Below are positions 1 through 5,212 of a DNA stretch of 5,560 nt, one piece after another. The notes beneath the pieces were generated by a model. That model saw only the letters and a list, made by a program, of their open reading frames with translations, made no database searches and was not told the origin of the DNA. The translations under genes were made by a program, and so were the position numbers. Origin of the DNA: Xanthobacteraceae bacterium (lineage in GTDB: Bacteria; Pseudomonadota; Alphaproteobacteria; Rhizobiales; Xanthobacteraceae); the NCBI GenBank assembly GCA_030043285.1, contig JASHXZ010000796.1, positions 1 through 5,560 of the forward strand. The letters are read 5' to 3'. Numbering within the stretch: position 1 is the first letter of the stretch; each line of letters begins with the position of its first letter.

Positions 1-266
1 GGAACGAACAGCCCGCTGCGCTGCAGGTCGGCGGTGATGATCTGGGTGATGCCGTGCGCGGTGTCGGTGTCGGCTGCACTGCCGGGGATCAATTCCGGAA
101 TCGCGATCGGCATCGGCTGGAAATTGCCCCCGGTGATGTCGAGGTGCACCTGCGCAGCGGCGCGGCGCACCGGCTGCAGCAGCGCTGCGCCGGCGGCCGT
201 AAGCGCGAGCAGGCGGCGACGCGTCAGCAGAGGACGATGCACGCTTGGGATAGGAATACGATTCAT
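1..266 (-). CDS. tolB: TolB, periplasmic beta-propeller component of the Tol-Pal system (N-terminal 88 codons; runs off the window)
   Basis: TolB is a periplasmic protein that binds Pal and contacts TolA, helping the outer membrane constrict during division. Only the N-terminus is here. It starts at ATG 266 with a signal peptide (hydrophobic stretch about residues 19-30, LLALTAAGAALL) and probable cleavage after AAA near residue 38. The mature start contains ITGGNFQPMPIAIPEL (about 44-59), then a segment with GITQIITADLQRSGLF, both typical of alphaproteobacterial TolB. The signal peptide carries TRRRLL at 15-20, which resembles a twin-arginine motif. The gene begins 17 bases after the tolA stop, so it is the fourth gene of the operon. 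No good Shine-Dalgarno sequence precedes the ATG, so translation may be coupled to tolA. The beta-propeller itself lies outside the window. Confidence 0.95.
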   Translation of the reverse strand, partial: MNRIPIPSVHRPLLTRRRLLALTAAGAALLQPVRRAAAQVHLDITGGNFQPMPIAIPELIPGSAADTDTAHGITQIITADLQRSGLFV

Positions 267-283
267 GGTGCTTGCGTCGCTTA

Positions 284-1165
284 TCAGTTGGACAGCTCAC
301 GTGGATTGAAATTGACCGTAATGTCACGCCATTGCGCGTAATGCTCGGGCTTGAGCATTGTGAATGGCTGGCATTGCAGCAGCGCGCGCTTGCCGCTTTC
401 GGCGAGCGCCGGGCCGAGCGGCGACGCCGAGCCGGCGACCACGATCGGCGGCTGCGCCAACGAGCCGTCCTGCCGGAACAGCACGCGCAGCTCGACGTAA
501 AGATTGGAATCGCTGTCGACGCCGGGCGGCGGGCTCCAGCACTCGCGGATGCGCTGGCGCAGCGCGTCGATTTCGCTCTGCGACAACTTGGCGTCGGCCG
601 GCGCGTTCGGCGCGCCGAGGCTCGCCTCCTGATTCGGCGCACTGCCGGTCGCCAGTTCGCGGCGCGGGTCGCGATGATCGAGCAGCTGGGCGATTTCGCT
701 GGCGTCGTATTTGGGCGACTGCTCCGTCTGCTTCTGCTCGCGCGGTTTCGGCTTGTCTTCCTTCTTCAACAGATCGGCGATCTTGTCCGGCTTGAACTGC
801 GGCTCCTTCTTGTCCGGCTTTTCCGCGGTCTTCGGTTCCGGCTTGGGATCCGGCTTCTGCTCCGGTTTTTGCTGCGGCTTGGGCGGCCCGGTGTCAGTCT
901 TGATCTCCGGCTTGGGCGCCGCTTTGGGCGCGACTTGCTCGACCTCTTTCTGCACGTCGATCTTATCGGCAAGCGGCTTTTTATTGTTCTGGTTCGGCGC
1001 GTTCATTTGGCCCAGCGCCGCTTGCGAGAGGTCGTTGTCGGTGACGATCGAGACCGGCACCAGGTTCGGCATGTCCGCGCTCGGCTTCGAGGACGCAAGT
1101 GTGATCAGGCCGGCGAGAAAGATCGCCACGTGCCCGCAGCCCGATATCATCCACTCGGACCGCAC
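284..1165 (-). CDS. tolA: TolA, periplasm-spanning energy transducer of the Tol-Pal system
   Basis: TolA links the TolQR motor in the inner membrane to TolB and Pal at the outer membrane. The 293-residue protein has one N-terminal membrane segment (about 7-25) with Ser8 and His12 spaced as in the Ser-x3-His motif of TolA/TonB anchors that contacts TolQ/TolR. A long Lys/Pro/Glu-rich linker follows (about 60-150, with repeated KP, PKPE and KPD units), then a C-terminal TonB/TolA-type domain (about 195-293). That domain contains the IRECWSPPPG segment, an LxVLFRQDGSL strand and a final YAQWRDITVNFNP strand. Cys209 and Cys265 could form a disulfide. I chose GTG at 1165 because AGGGGG lies 7 bases upstream and it leaves a normal short cytoplasmic tail. 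ATG at 1150 is in frame but has only a weak ribosome site. The gene starts 2 bases after the tolR stop. Confidence 0.93.
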   Translation of the reverse strand: MRSEWMISGCGHVAIFLAGLITLASSKPSADMPNLVPVSIVTDNDLSQAALGQMNAPNQNNKKPLADKIDVQKEVEQVAPKAAPKPEIKTDTGPPKPQQKPEQKPDPKPEPKTAEKPDKKEPQFKPDKIADLLKKEDKPKPREQKQTEQSPKYDASEIAQLLDHRDPRRELATGSAPNQEASLGAPNAPADAKLSQSEIDALRQRIRECWSPPPGVDSDSNLYVELRVLFRQDGSLAQPPIVVAGSASPLGPALAESGKRALLQCQPFTMLKPEHYAQWRDITVNFNPRELSN

Positions 1166-1167
1166 GC

Positions 1168-1647
1168 CTAGTCCCCCTGCTTCTCGTTGGTGATGTTCAG
1201 GACGGTGCCGTAGCCGGCATCGTGCAGTCGTCCCAACACCCGCGCCACCTCATTATAGCAAAGCTCCTTGTCGGCGTTGACCCATACGGTGGGCGCCGGC
1301 TGGCCGGGCGTGTTGGTGGTCTTGATCGCCGCGAACTTGGCCGCGATCTCGTCGAACGTGATCGGCGTCTTGTCGACGAACATGTCGGCCTGGCTCGAGC
1401 ATTGGCCGCCGCTCTTTTTCAAGGTGAAGGTGAGCGGCGCCTTGTCGGAATTGAGCGTGGTGCCGCCGCGGGTGTCCGGCAGATCGACGCGGATGGTCAG
1501 CGTCATCAACGGCGCGGTCACCATGAAGACGATGAGCAGCACCAGCATCACGTCGACGAACGGCGTGACGTTGATCTCGCTCATCACCGAACGGCGGTGA
1601 CGACCGCGCCGGCCGGCCGACGCTGGGCTCGTGACGCTTGCTGCCAT
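1168..1647 (-). CDS. tolR: TolR, ExbD/TolR-family motor subunit of the Tol-Pal system
   Basis: TolR pairs with TolQ to form the proton channel that energises TolA. The 159-residue protein has a basic cytoplasmic N-terminus (GRRGRHRR, 12-19), then the family signature SEINVTPFVDVMLVLLIVF (23-41), which is also the single membrane helix. Asp32 matches the essential proton-carrying aspartate. The periplasmic domain runs from about 52 to 159. It includes two cysteines (83 and 130) and a DKELCYNEVARVLGRLHDAGY segment that corresponds to the ExbD/TolR periplasmic fold. The start at ATG 1647 is supported by TGAGGG 7 bases upstream; its TGA is the tolQ stop codon, so the two genes are probably translationally coupled. 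A longer reading from 1710 overlaps tolQ and adds no recognisable TolR sequence. Confidence 0.96.
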   Translation of the reverse strand: MAASVTSPASAGRRGRHRRSVMSEINVTPFVDVMLVLLIVFMVTAPLMTLTIRVDLPDTRGGTTLNSDKAPLTFTLKKSGGQCSSQADMFVDKTPITFDEIAAKFAAIKTTNTPGQPAPTVWVNADKELCYNEVARVLGRLHDAGYGTVLNITNEKQGD

Positions 1648-1657
1648 CAGGCTGCCC

Positions 1658-2338
1658 TCACCCGCGCTCGTCGATCTGCCGCGACAGGATTGCCGAGAAC
1701 TCGTCGGCAAAGCCTTCCAGGCGTTGCGCCTGGCGGTTCACCTCGACTGTGAACTTATTGTAGAAAATCGTCGCCGGGATGGCGGCAACGAGGCCGATTG
1801 CGGTCGCAAACAGCGCCTCGGCGATGCCGGGCGCGACCACCGCCAGCGAGGTATTCTGCGAGGCGGCGATCGACTGAAAGCTCGACATGATGCCGGCCAC
1901 GGTGCCGAACAGGCCGACAAACGGGCCGGCGGAGCCGACCGTCGCCAGCACCAACAAGCGCCGCTCCATGTGCTCGATCTCGCGCGAAATGGTGACGTTC
2001 ATCTTCTTCTCGATGCGCGTCTGTAGGCCGGCAAGCGAACGTACGTGCGCCTCGATGCTGCGCTTCCATTCCTCCCAGGCGGCGACGAACAGCGCGTCGG
2101 TGGAATGGCCGTCGGCGCGGGCGAACGTCTTGTAGAGCTCCTCGAACGACTGCTCGCCCGACCAGAACGCCTGCTCGAAACGGTCGCCGGCCTTGCGAAT
2201 GCGCGCGAACAGCCGCGTCTTGTGGAGGGCGATCGCCCAGACCCAGACCGAAGTGGCGAGCAGCCCGGCCATCACCAGCTTGACGATCCAATGGGCGTGC
2301 CAGAACAGGGTAACGAGCTCGAGGCTGGACGATGACAT
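1658..2338 (-). CDS. tolQ: TolQ, MotA/TolQ/ExbB-family inner-membrane motor subunit
   Basis: TolQ is the multi-helix stator of the Tol motor in the inner membrane and surrounds TolR. The 226-residue protein has a first membrane helix (about 17-37), a large cytoplasmic loop (about 40-125), and two more helices (about 127-151 and 167-192). It contains the conserved motif GSAGPFVGLFGTVAGIM (135-151) and GIAEALFATAIGLVAAIPA (171-189), both diagnostic of the ExbB/TolQ family. The length fits the family. ATG 2338 is chosen because AAGGGA lies 6 bases upstream and the protein then begins like other TolQ proteins. An in-frame ATG at 2413 would add 25 Arg-rich residues with no ribosome site. It is the first gene of the operon; ybgC is not found upstream, where there is instead a gene-free region and an unrelated gene. 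Confidence 0.97.
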   Translation of the reverse strand: MSSSSLELVTLFWHAHWIVKLVMAGLLATSVWVWAIALHKTRLFARIRKAGDRFEQAFWSGEQSFEELYKTFARADGHSTDALFVAAWEEWKRSIEAHVRSLAGLQTRIEKKMNVTISREIEHMERRLLVLATVGSAGPFVGLFGTVAGIMSSFQSIAASQNTSLAVVAPGIAEALFATAIGLVAAIPATIFYNKFTVEVNRQAQRLEGFADEFSAILSRQIDERG

Positions 2339-2601
2339 CAGGCGTCCCTTGCGCGTCGTTGGCGCGGTTGCGGCCGGATCGCGCCGCAGCCGGACGATCG
2401 GGCCGCGGGCCATGCTGTATGCGGTACGCGCCGGGACCTAATGGGCTAGGCCAGGCAGTCGCATCACGCGCGCCGACCAAGACCCGAAATTTCGCGAGAA
2501 CCCCAAGCCGGACCCGCCACCGGCGGGCCGAAAACAGTCGCGAAACTTGTCTAAACTAGGGCGCAACACCGGTCTTCCCGCCTAACGAAGCCCGAGCGTG
2601 C

Positions 2602-2617
2602 TTAATGGGGGGTTAAC
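2602..2617 (+). promoter_or_regulatory. Candidate CtrA binding site (TTAA-N7-TTAAC)
   Basis: The sequence reads TTAA, seven bases (TGGGGGG), then TTAAC, an exact match to the full-length CtrA consensus known from Caulobacter and related alphaproteobacteria. It lies 264 bases upstream of the tolQ start, on the tolQ side of the DUF2852 terminator, so tolQRAB is the natural target. CtrA is the master response regulator of the alphaproteobacterial cell cycle. The motif match is seen directly; binding and the target are inferred. Confidence 0.6.
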
Positions 2618-2656
2618 GCCACGCTCCCTGGTCCTGCGACACGATCGGCGTGTCGC

Positions 2657-2698
2657 AAAAATGCGCGAGCCGCCCACGCGACCTCGCGGGGCGGCTCG
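2657..2698 (-). terminator. Intrinsic terminator of the DUF2852 gene
   Basis: A perfect 10-bp GC-rich stem (2689-2698 with 2666-2675) is extended by a further CGCG/CGCG stem (2685-2688 with 2677-2680) around a 4-base loop, with one bulged base at 2676. Read on the minus strand it is followed by GCGCA and then TTTTT (2661-2657). It begins 25 bases beyond the DUF2852 stop. It should insulate tolQRAB from transcription of the upstream module. Confidence 0.8.
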
Positions 2699-2722
2699 TA
2701 ATGTCTGGCACGCCGAAGGCGT

Positions 2723-3205
2723 TCAAGAGGCTTGCGGCTGCGGGCCCTGCCCCGGATCGGAAGCGCCCTTGCGGCGTTCGGCCATGAACTGGTCGAACTC
2801 GGCGCGATCCTTGGCGAAGCGCAAACGCTCGAGAAAGTCCTTGAACTCGCGCTGCTCCTCTTCGAGCCGCTGCAGCGTTTCGGAGCGGTAGTCGTCGAAG
2901 GCGCGGTTGCCGCTCGACGGCGGTCCACCCCAGAAGAAGCCGGAACCGCCGCGCTGGCGCGCCCGGTCCATCCGGCCGCGCAGGCGCTCCATCTTCTCCT
3001 GCATACGATCCATTTTCGACTGCCAACGGCCCATGTTCTCCTGCCAGTAGCCGCTGCCGCTATGATGTCGACATCCCATTCGTCCACTCCCGAGAATGAA
3101 AGCGAGGATCACGAGGCCGAGCGGCCACCAAAAGACGAAGCCGAGAATCATCAGCGCGATCCACGCCGGTTTTCCGAGTTCGTCGAGCTGTTCTACGATT
3201 GCCAT
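2723..3205 (-). CDS. DUF2852 family membrane-anchored coiled-coil protein, function unknown
   Basis: This 160-residue protein resembles the DUF2852 family of alphaproteobacteria, which has no established function. One strong membrane helix spans about 13-39 (AWIALMILGFVFWWPLGLVI), with no cleavable signal evident. A short Gly/His segment follows (GRMGCRHHSGSG, 41-52). Next is a charged amphipathic region with methionines at heptad-like spacing (58, 65, 68, 72, 79), probably a coiled coil. A Gly/Pro hinge spans about 87-100. A second very charged helix (101-145, NRAFDDYRSETLQRLEEEQREF and onward) is the most family-like part. Start ATG 3205 has GAGGTG 5 bases upstream; the frame extends to 3286 but that part overlaps the promoter and operator. 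It lies 86 bases downstream of a tetR-type gene and shares its operator sequence, so it is probably a target of that repressor. Confidence 0.85.
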   Translation of the reverse strand: MAIVEQLDELGKPAWIALMILGFVFWWPLGLVILAFILGSGRMGCRHHSGSGYWQENMGRWQSKMDRMQEKMERLRGRMDRARQRGGSGFFWGGPPSSGNRAFDDYRSETLQRLEEEQREFKDFLERLRFAKDRAEFDQFMAERRKGASDPGQGPQPQAS

Positions 3206-3223
3206 GGTGGCACCTCGCTTGTG

Positions 3224-3244
3224 AATGTAAATAACATTTACATT
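3224..3244. promoter_or_regulatory. Perfect inverted-repeat operator of the DUF2852 gene
   Basis: AATGTAAAT, a three-base spacer (AAC) and ATTTACATT form a perfect 9-bp inverted repeat, strikingly AT-rich in a GC-rich region. It lies 19 bases upstream of the DUF2852 start codon, immediately after a TTGACA -35 element, so it covers the -10 region and probable transcription start. Its size and symmetry are normal for a TetR-family dimer. An imperfect copy sits at the start of the neighbouring tetR gene, which makes that regulator the likely ligand. Confidence 0.85.
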
Positions 3245-3262
3245 AGGCTCCGCCAGTGTCAA
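3235..3262 (-). promoter_or_regulatory. Promoter of the DUF2852 gene
   Basis: A consensus -35 box TTGACA (3262-3257) is followed after 16 bases by TAAATG (3240-3235), a mediocre -10 box lying inside the inverted-repeat operator. This gives a leader of roughly 20 bases before the start codon. The -35 is clear; the exact -10 is uncertain. Confidence 0.6.
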
Positions 3263-3291
3263 GGGGGCCCCTGCCGCATAATTCACAGGGC

Positions 3292-3966
3292 TCAGCCAGC
3301 CGGCTTTTCGGTCGCCGTCGCGAATCCAAGTCCGCGCAGATAGACCAAAACCCCGGCCTCAAGTAGTTCCTCCGCCGACATCGGCAAGGTGCGCCGTGCC
3401 GCATCGCCGCGGCCGAACAGCGATGCGATGCCGTGCGAGATCGACCAGATATGCAGCGCCACCATCAGGGTCGGCGGCCGCTTGGTCGGCGGCATTTCCG
3501 CGCACAGCTTTTCGGCCGCGCCACGCAGCACCGCAAAGGCATGGTCGCCGGCTTCGCGCAATTCCGGGCTCGTGGCCAACGGAATGCCGGCCTCGAACAT
3601 CGCCGAGTAATAGGCTGGCTCGGTGCGGGCAAATTCCAGGTAGGCTTTGCCGAGCCGGTCGAGTGCCGCCAATGCATCGGGACGGCCATCGTCCCAAGCG
3701 CGCTTGAGTACCACCTCGAAGCGCTCGAAGCCGCGCAGGGCAACATTGGCCAAAAGCTCGTCGCGGTCGCGAAAATGCCGGTATGGCGCGGCCGGGCTGA
3801 CGCCGGCCCAGCGCGCTGCTTCAGCGAAAGTGAAGCCGGCCGGCCCCTTTTGCGCGATCAGCTCAAGCGCCGCGCGTAACAGCGCCTCTTTGAGGTTGCC
3901 GTGGTGATAGCCGCGCGCCCCGCCGGCTTCTTCACCCTCTCCGCCCCCGCGCTTGGACCAGCTCAT
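3292..3966 (-). CDS. TetR/AcrR-family transcriptional regulator with WHG-type C-terminal domain
   Basis: This 224-residue protein is a one-component repressor of the TetR type. A Gly/Glu-rich N-terminal tail (1-19) precedes the DNA-binding domain. The family helix-turn-helix is clear at about 45-76 (FTFAEAARWAGVSPAAPYRHF and onward to the ELLANVA helix). The C-terminal ligand/dimer domain (about 80-216) contains W174, H178 and G179 in LHIWSISHGIASLF, matching the WHG class of TetR C-terminal domains. The ligand cannot be read from sequence. ATG 3966 is chosen because it begins just before the family domain; it has no clear Shine-Dalgarno sequence, and upstream in-frame residues look non-coding. 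An imperfect copy of the DUF2852 operator overlaps this start codon, pointing to autorepression. It is divergent from the dioxygenase gene, with 120 bases between the two starts. Confidence 0.93.
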   Translation of the reverse strand: MSWSKRGGGEGEEAGGARGYHHGNLKEALLRAALELIAQKGPAGFTFAEAARWAGVSPAAPYRHFRDRDELLANVALRGFERFEVVLKRAWDDGRPDALAALDRLGKAYLEFARTEPAYYSAMFEAGIPLATSPELREAGDHAFAVLRGAAEKLCAEMPPTKRPPTLMVALHIWSISHGIASLFGRGDAARRTLPMSAEELLEAGVLVYLRGLGFATATEKPAG

Positions 3967-3984
3967 GTTAATGGCTTTTACATT
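3964..3984. promoter_or_regulatory. Second, imperfect operator copy at the start of the tetR gene
   Basis: CATGTTAAT, spacer GGC, TTTTACATT matches the perfect operator at 3224-3244 in 7 of 9 bases (left) and 8 of 9 (right), with the same three-base spacing. The ten bases TTTACATTAG (3977-3986) are identical to 3237-3246. The repeat includes the start codon of tetR (3964-3966 on the complementary strand) and the putative -10, so a bound dimer would block transcription and suggests autoregulation. Confidence 0.75.
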
Positions 3985-4010
3985 AGCCAACCGGCGCCGT
4001 CGAGGTTCAA
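3982..4010 (-). promoter_or_regulatory. Putative promoter of the tetR gene
   Basis: TTGAAC (4010-4005), 17 bases, then GCTAAT (3987-3982) form a reasonable sigma-70-like pair on the minus strand. It predicts a transcription start about 10 bases before the start codon, in line with the lack of a ribosome binding site and with a very short leader. It overlaps the operator. Confidence 0.45.
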
Positions 4011-4025
4011 CCGCGCCGTCCGCAA

Positions 4026-4054
4026 TTGACGGCAAGACTGCGCACGGGCTTAGT
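4026..4054 (+). promoter_or_regulatory. Putative promoter of the dioxygenase gene
   Basis: TTGACG (4026-4031) is a good -35 box. It is followed after 17 bases by CTTAGT (4049-4054), a weak -10. This would start transcription near 4061, about 26 bases before the ATG at 4087. It lies back to back with the tetR promoter and does not overlap the tetR operator. Confidence 0.35.
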
Positions 4055-4086
4055 AAACGGCGCAACGCGCTGTGCCCCGTTCAGCA

Positions 4087-5130
4087 ATGACCCTCACTGC
4101 AGCCCCTGCCGCGCCGCCTCTGGCCGCGCCGACCGATACCGGCACGCTCGGCGTGCTTTGGCTCAAGCGGCTGTGGTCGCGCGCGCTTGCCGCGCAACAA
4201 GGCCGTTTCCTGCCGCCGAGCCTGCACGAGCGGCAGCTCGATTACCTGGTGATCCACGCCCTCGGAGTGGGCCTCGAGCAGACGACGACGTATCTCGGCG
4301 ACGCGCCGCGTTTTGCCGAGTTCGAACGTTGGATCGCCTCGACCGCCGGCGGCGTGGCGCCGGAGCGAATCGCCCGCATCAATGCCGCCGTGACGGGCGC
4401 CGATCCGCCGCCGCAGACCGCGCGCTGGCTCGCCGCCATCGAGGCGAGCGCGCCGGTCTTGACCGCCGCCGATCTCGGCTTCTGGCACGAGCACGGCTAC
4501 GTCGTGCTGCACGATGCGGTGTCGGCAGAGGTGTACACGGCCGCAGCGCAGGCCGTGTGGGAGCACATCGGCGCGCGTCCCGACGATCCCGACACCTGGT
4601 ACGGCAAAAGCGATCACGGCATCATGGTGCAATATTTTCAGCACCCGGCATTCGAGGCCGTGCGCCGCTCGCCGCGCATCCACAAGGCATTCGCGCAATT
4701 GTGGAGAACCGCCGATTTGTGGGCGACCACCGACCGCGTCGGCTTCAATCCGCCCGAGCGCGACGGCTTCAAGTTTCCCGGACCGCGCCTGCATTGGGAT
4801 GTCAGCGTGAAAACGCCGATTCCGTTGAGCACCGCCGGCATTCTTTATTTCACCGACACGCCGCCCGAGCAGGGCGCGTTCACCGTGGTGCCCGGTTTCC
4901 AGCGCTGGGGCGAAAGCTGGCTCAAAGATTTGCCGCCCGGCGCCGACCCGCGGCAGCAGGACCTTTACGCTTTAGGTCCACGCGCCATCGGCGGGCGCGC
5001 CGGCGATCTCATCATCTGGCACCAGGCGCTGCCCCACGGCGCCAGCCCCAACCGCGGCACGCGACCGCGCATGGTGCAATACGTCAACATGTTCCCGGCG
5101 CATCACGAAGAGCACGAGGAGTGGATTTAG
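4087..5130 (+). CDS. Phytanoyl-CoA dioxygenase (PhyH) family Fe(II)/2-oxoglutarate oxygenase
   Basis: The 347-residue protein belongs to the PhyH family, whose members hydroxylate diverse small molecules using Fe(II), oxygen and 2-oxoglutarate. The catalytic domain begins near residue 131 with FWHEHGYVVLHDAVS. The iron ligands are visible as His236-x-Asp238 (LHWDVS) and His317 (LPHGASPNRG). Arg328, eleven residues after the last His, is the likely 2-oxoglutarate anchor. The retained Asp argues for hydroxylation rather than halogenation, since halogenases of this fold lose that carboxylate. Residues 1-125 precede the recognised domain and are unassigned. The protein ends in an acidic/His tail (HHEEHEEWI). 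ATG 4087 is preferred; an in-frame GTG at 4072 adds five residues, and neither has a clear ribosome site. No signal peptide is evident, so it is probably cytoplasmic. The substrate is unknown, and neighbours give no pathway clue. Confidence 0.88.
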   Translation: MTLTAAPAAPPLAAPTDTGTLGVLWLKRLWSRALAAQQGRFLPPSLHERQLDYLVIHALGVGLEQTTTYLGDAPRFAEFERWIASTAGGVAPERIARINAAVTGADPPPQTARWLAAIEASAPVLTAADLGFWHEHGYVVLHDAVSAEVYTAAAQAVWEHIGARPDDPDTWYGKSDHGIMVQYFQHPAFEAVRRSPRIHKAFAQLWRTADLWATTDRVGFNPPERDGFKFPGPRLHWDVSVKTPIPLSTAGILYFTDTPPEQGAFTVVPGFQRWGESWLKDLPPGADPRQQDLYALGPRAIGGRAGDLIIWHQALPHGASPNRGTRPRMVQYVNMFPAHHEEHEEWI

Positions 5131-5151
5131 GGTCAGCTCGTTGGAGCCGCT

Positions 5152-5172
5152 GTCTGCACAGCAGATGCAGAC
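5152..5172. other. Small hairpin between convergent genes
   Basis: GTCTGCA (5152-5158) and TGCAGAC (5166-5172) form a perfect 7-bp stem around a 7-base loop. It sits 21 bases after the dioxygenase stop and in the 3' region of the convergent methyltransferase gene. No T run follows on either strand, so it may slow polymerase or protect mRNA ends but does not qualify as a standard intrinsic terminator. Confidence 0.3.
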
Positions 5173-5212
5173 GACGACCACAGCCTCAGGGCAGCATCCA
5201 TCGCCGGCGCTT

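Larger units (their letters stand above)
2339..2722. other. Gene-free region upstream of the tol operon
   Basis: These 384 bases lie between the DUF2852 stop and the tolQ start, both on the minus strand. They hold a strong terminator (2657-2698) and a CtrA-type box (2602-2617). The rest is expected to be the promoter and leader of tolQRAB. I could not find a convincing sigma-70 -35/-10 pair for tolQ, which would fit an activator-dependent promoter but is not proof of one. Minor symmetries are a 10-bp palindrome CGAAATTTCG (2485-2494) and an 8-bp stem (2511-2518 with 2522-2529, loop ACC) without a T run. No open frame here has protein-like composition. Confidence 0.7.

Noticed and set aside
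272..1171. Long plus-strand open frame (299 codons) opposite tolA
   Set aside because: Its Arg/Leu/Gly-rich, low-complexity composition is that of an antisense shadow in GC-rich DNA, and the minus strand has a clear TolA with the right operon spacing.
2339..2413. Alternative upstream start (ATG 2413) for TolQ
   Set aside because: It adds 25 Arg-rich residues not typical of TolQ and has no Shine-Dalgarno sequence, whereas ATG 2338 has AAGGGA at good spacing.
2485..2494. Palindrome CGAAATTTCG as an operator
   Set aside because: A 10-bp palindrome alone is not compelling, and no second copy or matching regulator is in the window.
2511..2529. GC-rich hairpin as a second terminator
   Set aside because: The 8-bp stem has one wobble pair and no T run follows on either strand.
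3263..3271. GGGGGCCCC as a terminator for the tetR gene
   Set aside because: It has no loop and no T run, and it lies next to the -35 box of the DUF2852 promoter.
4081..4794. 237-codon minus-strand frame opposite the dioxygenase gene
   Set aside because: Composition is shadow-like (Arg/Gly/His-rich) and it has no family resemblance or ribosome site.
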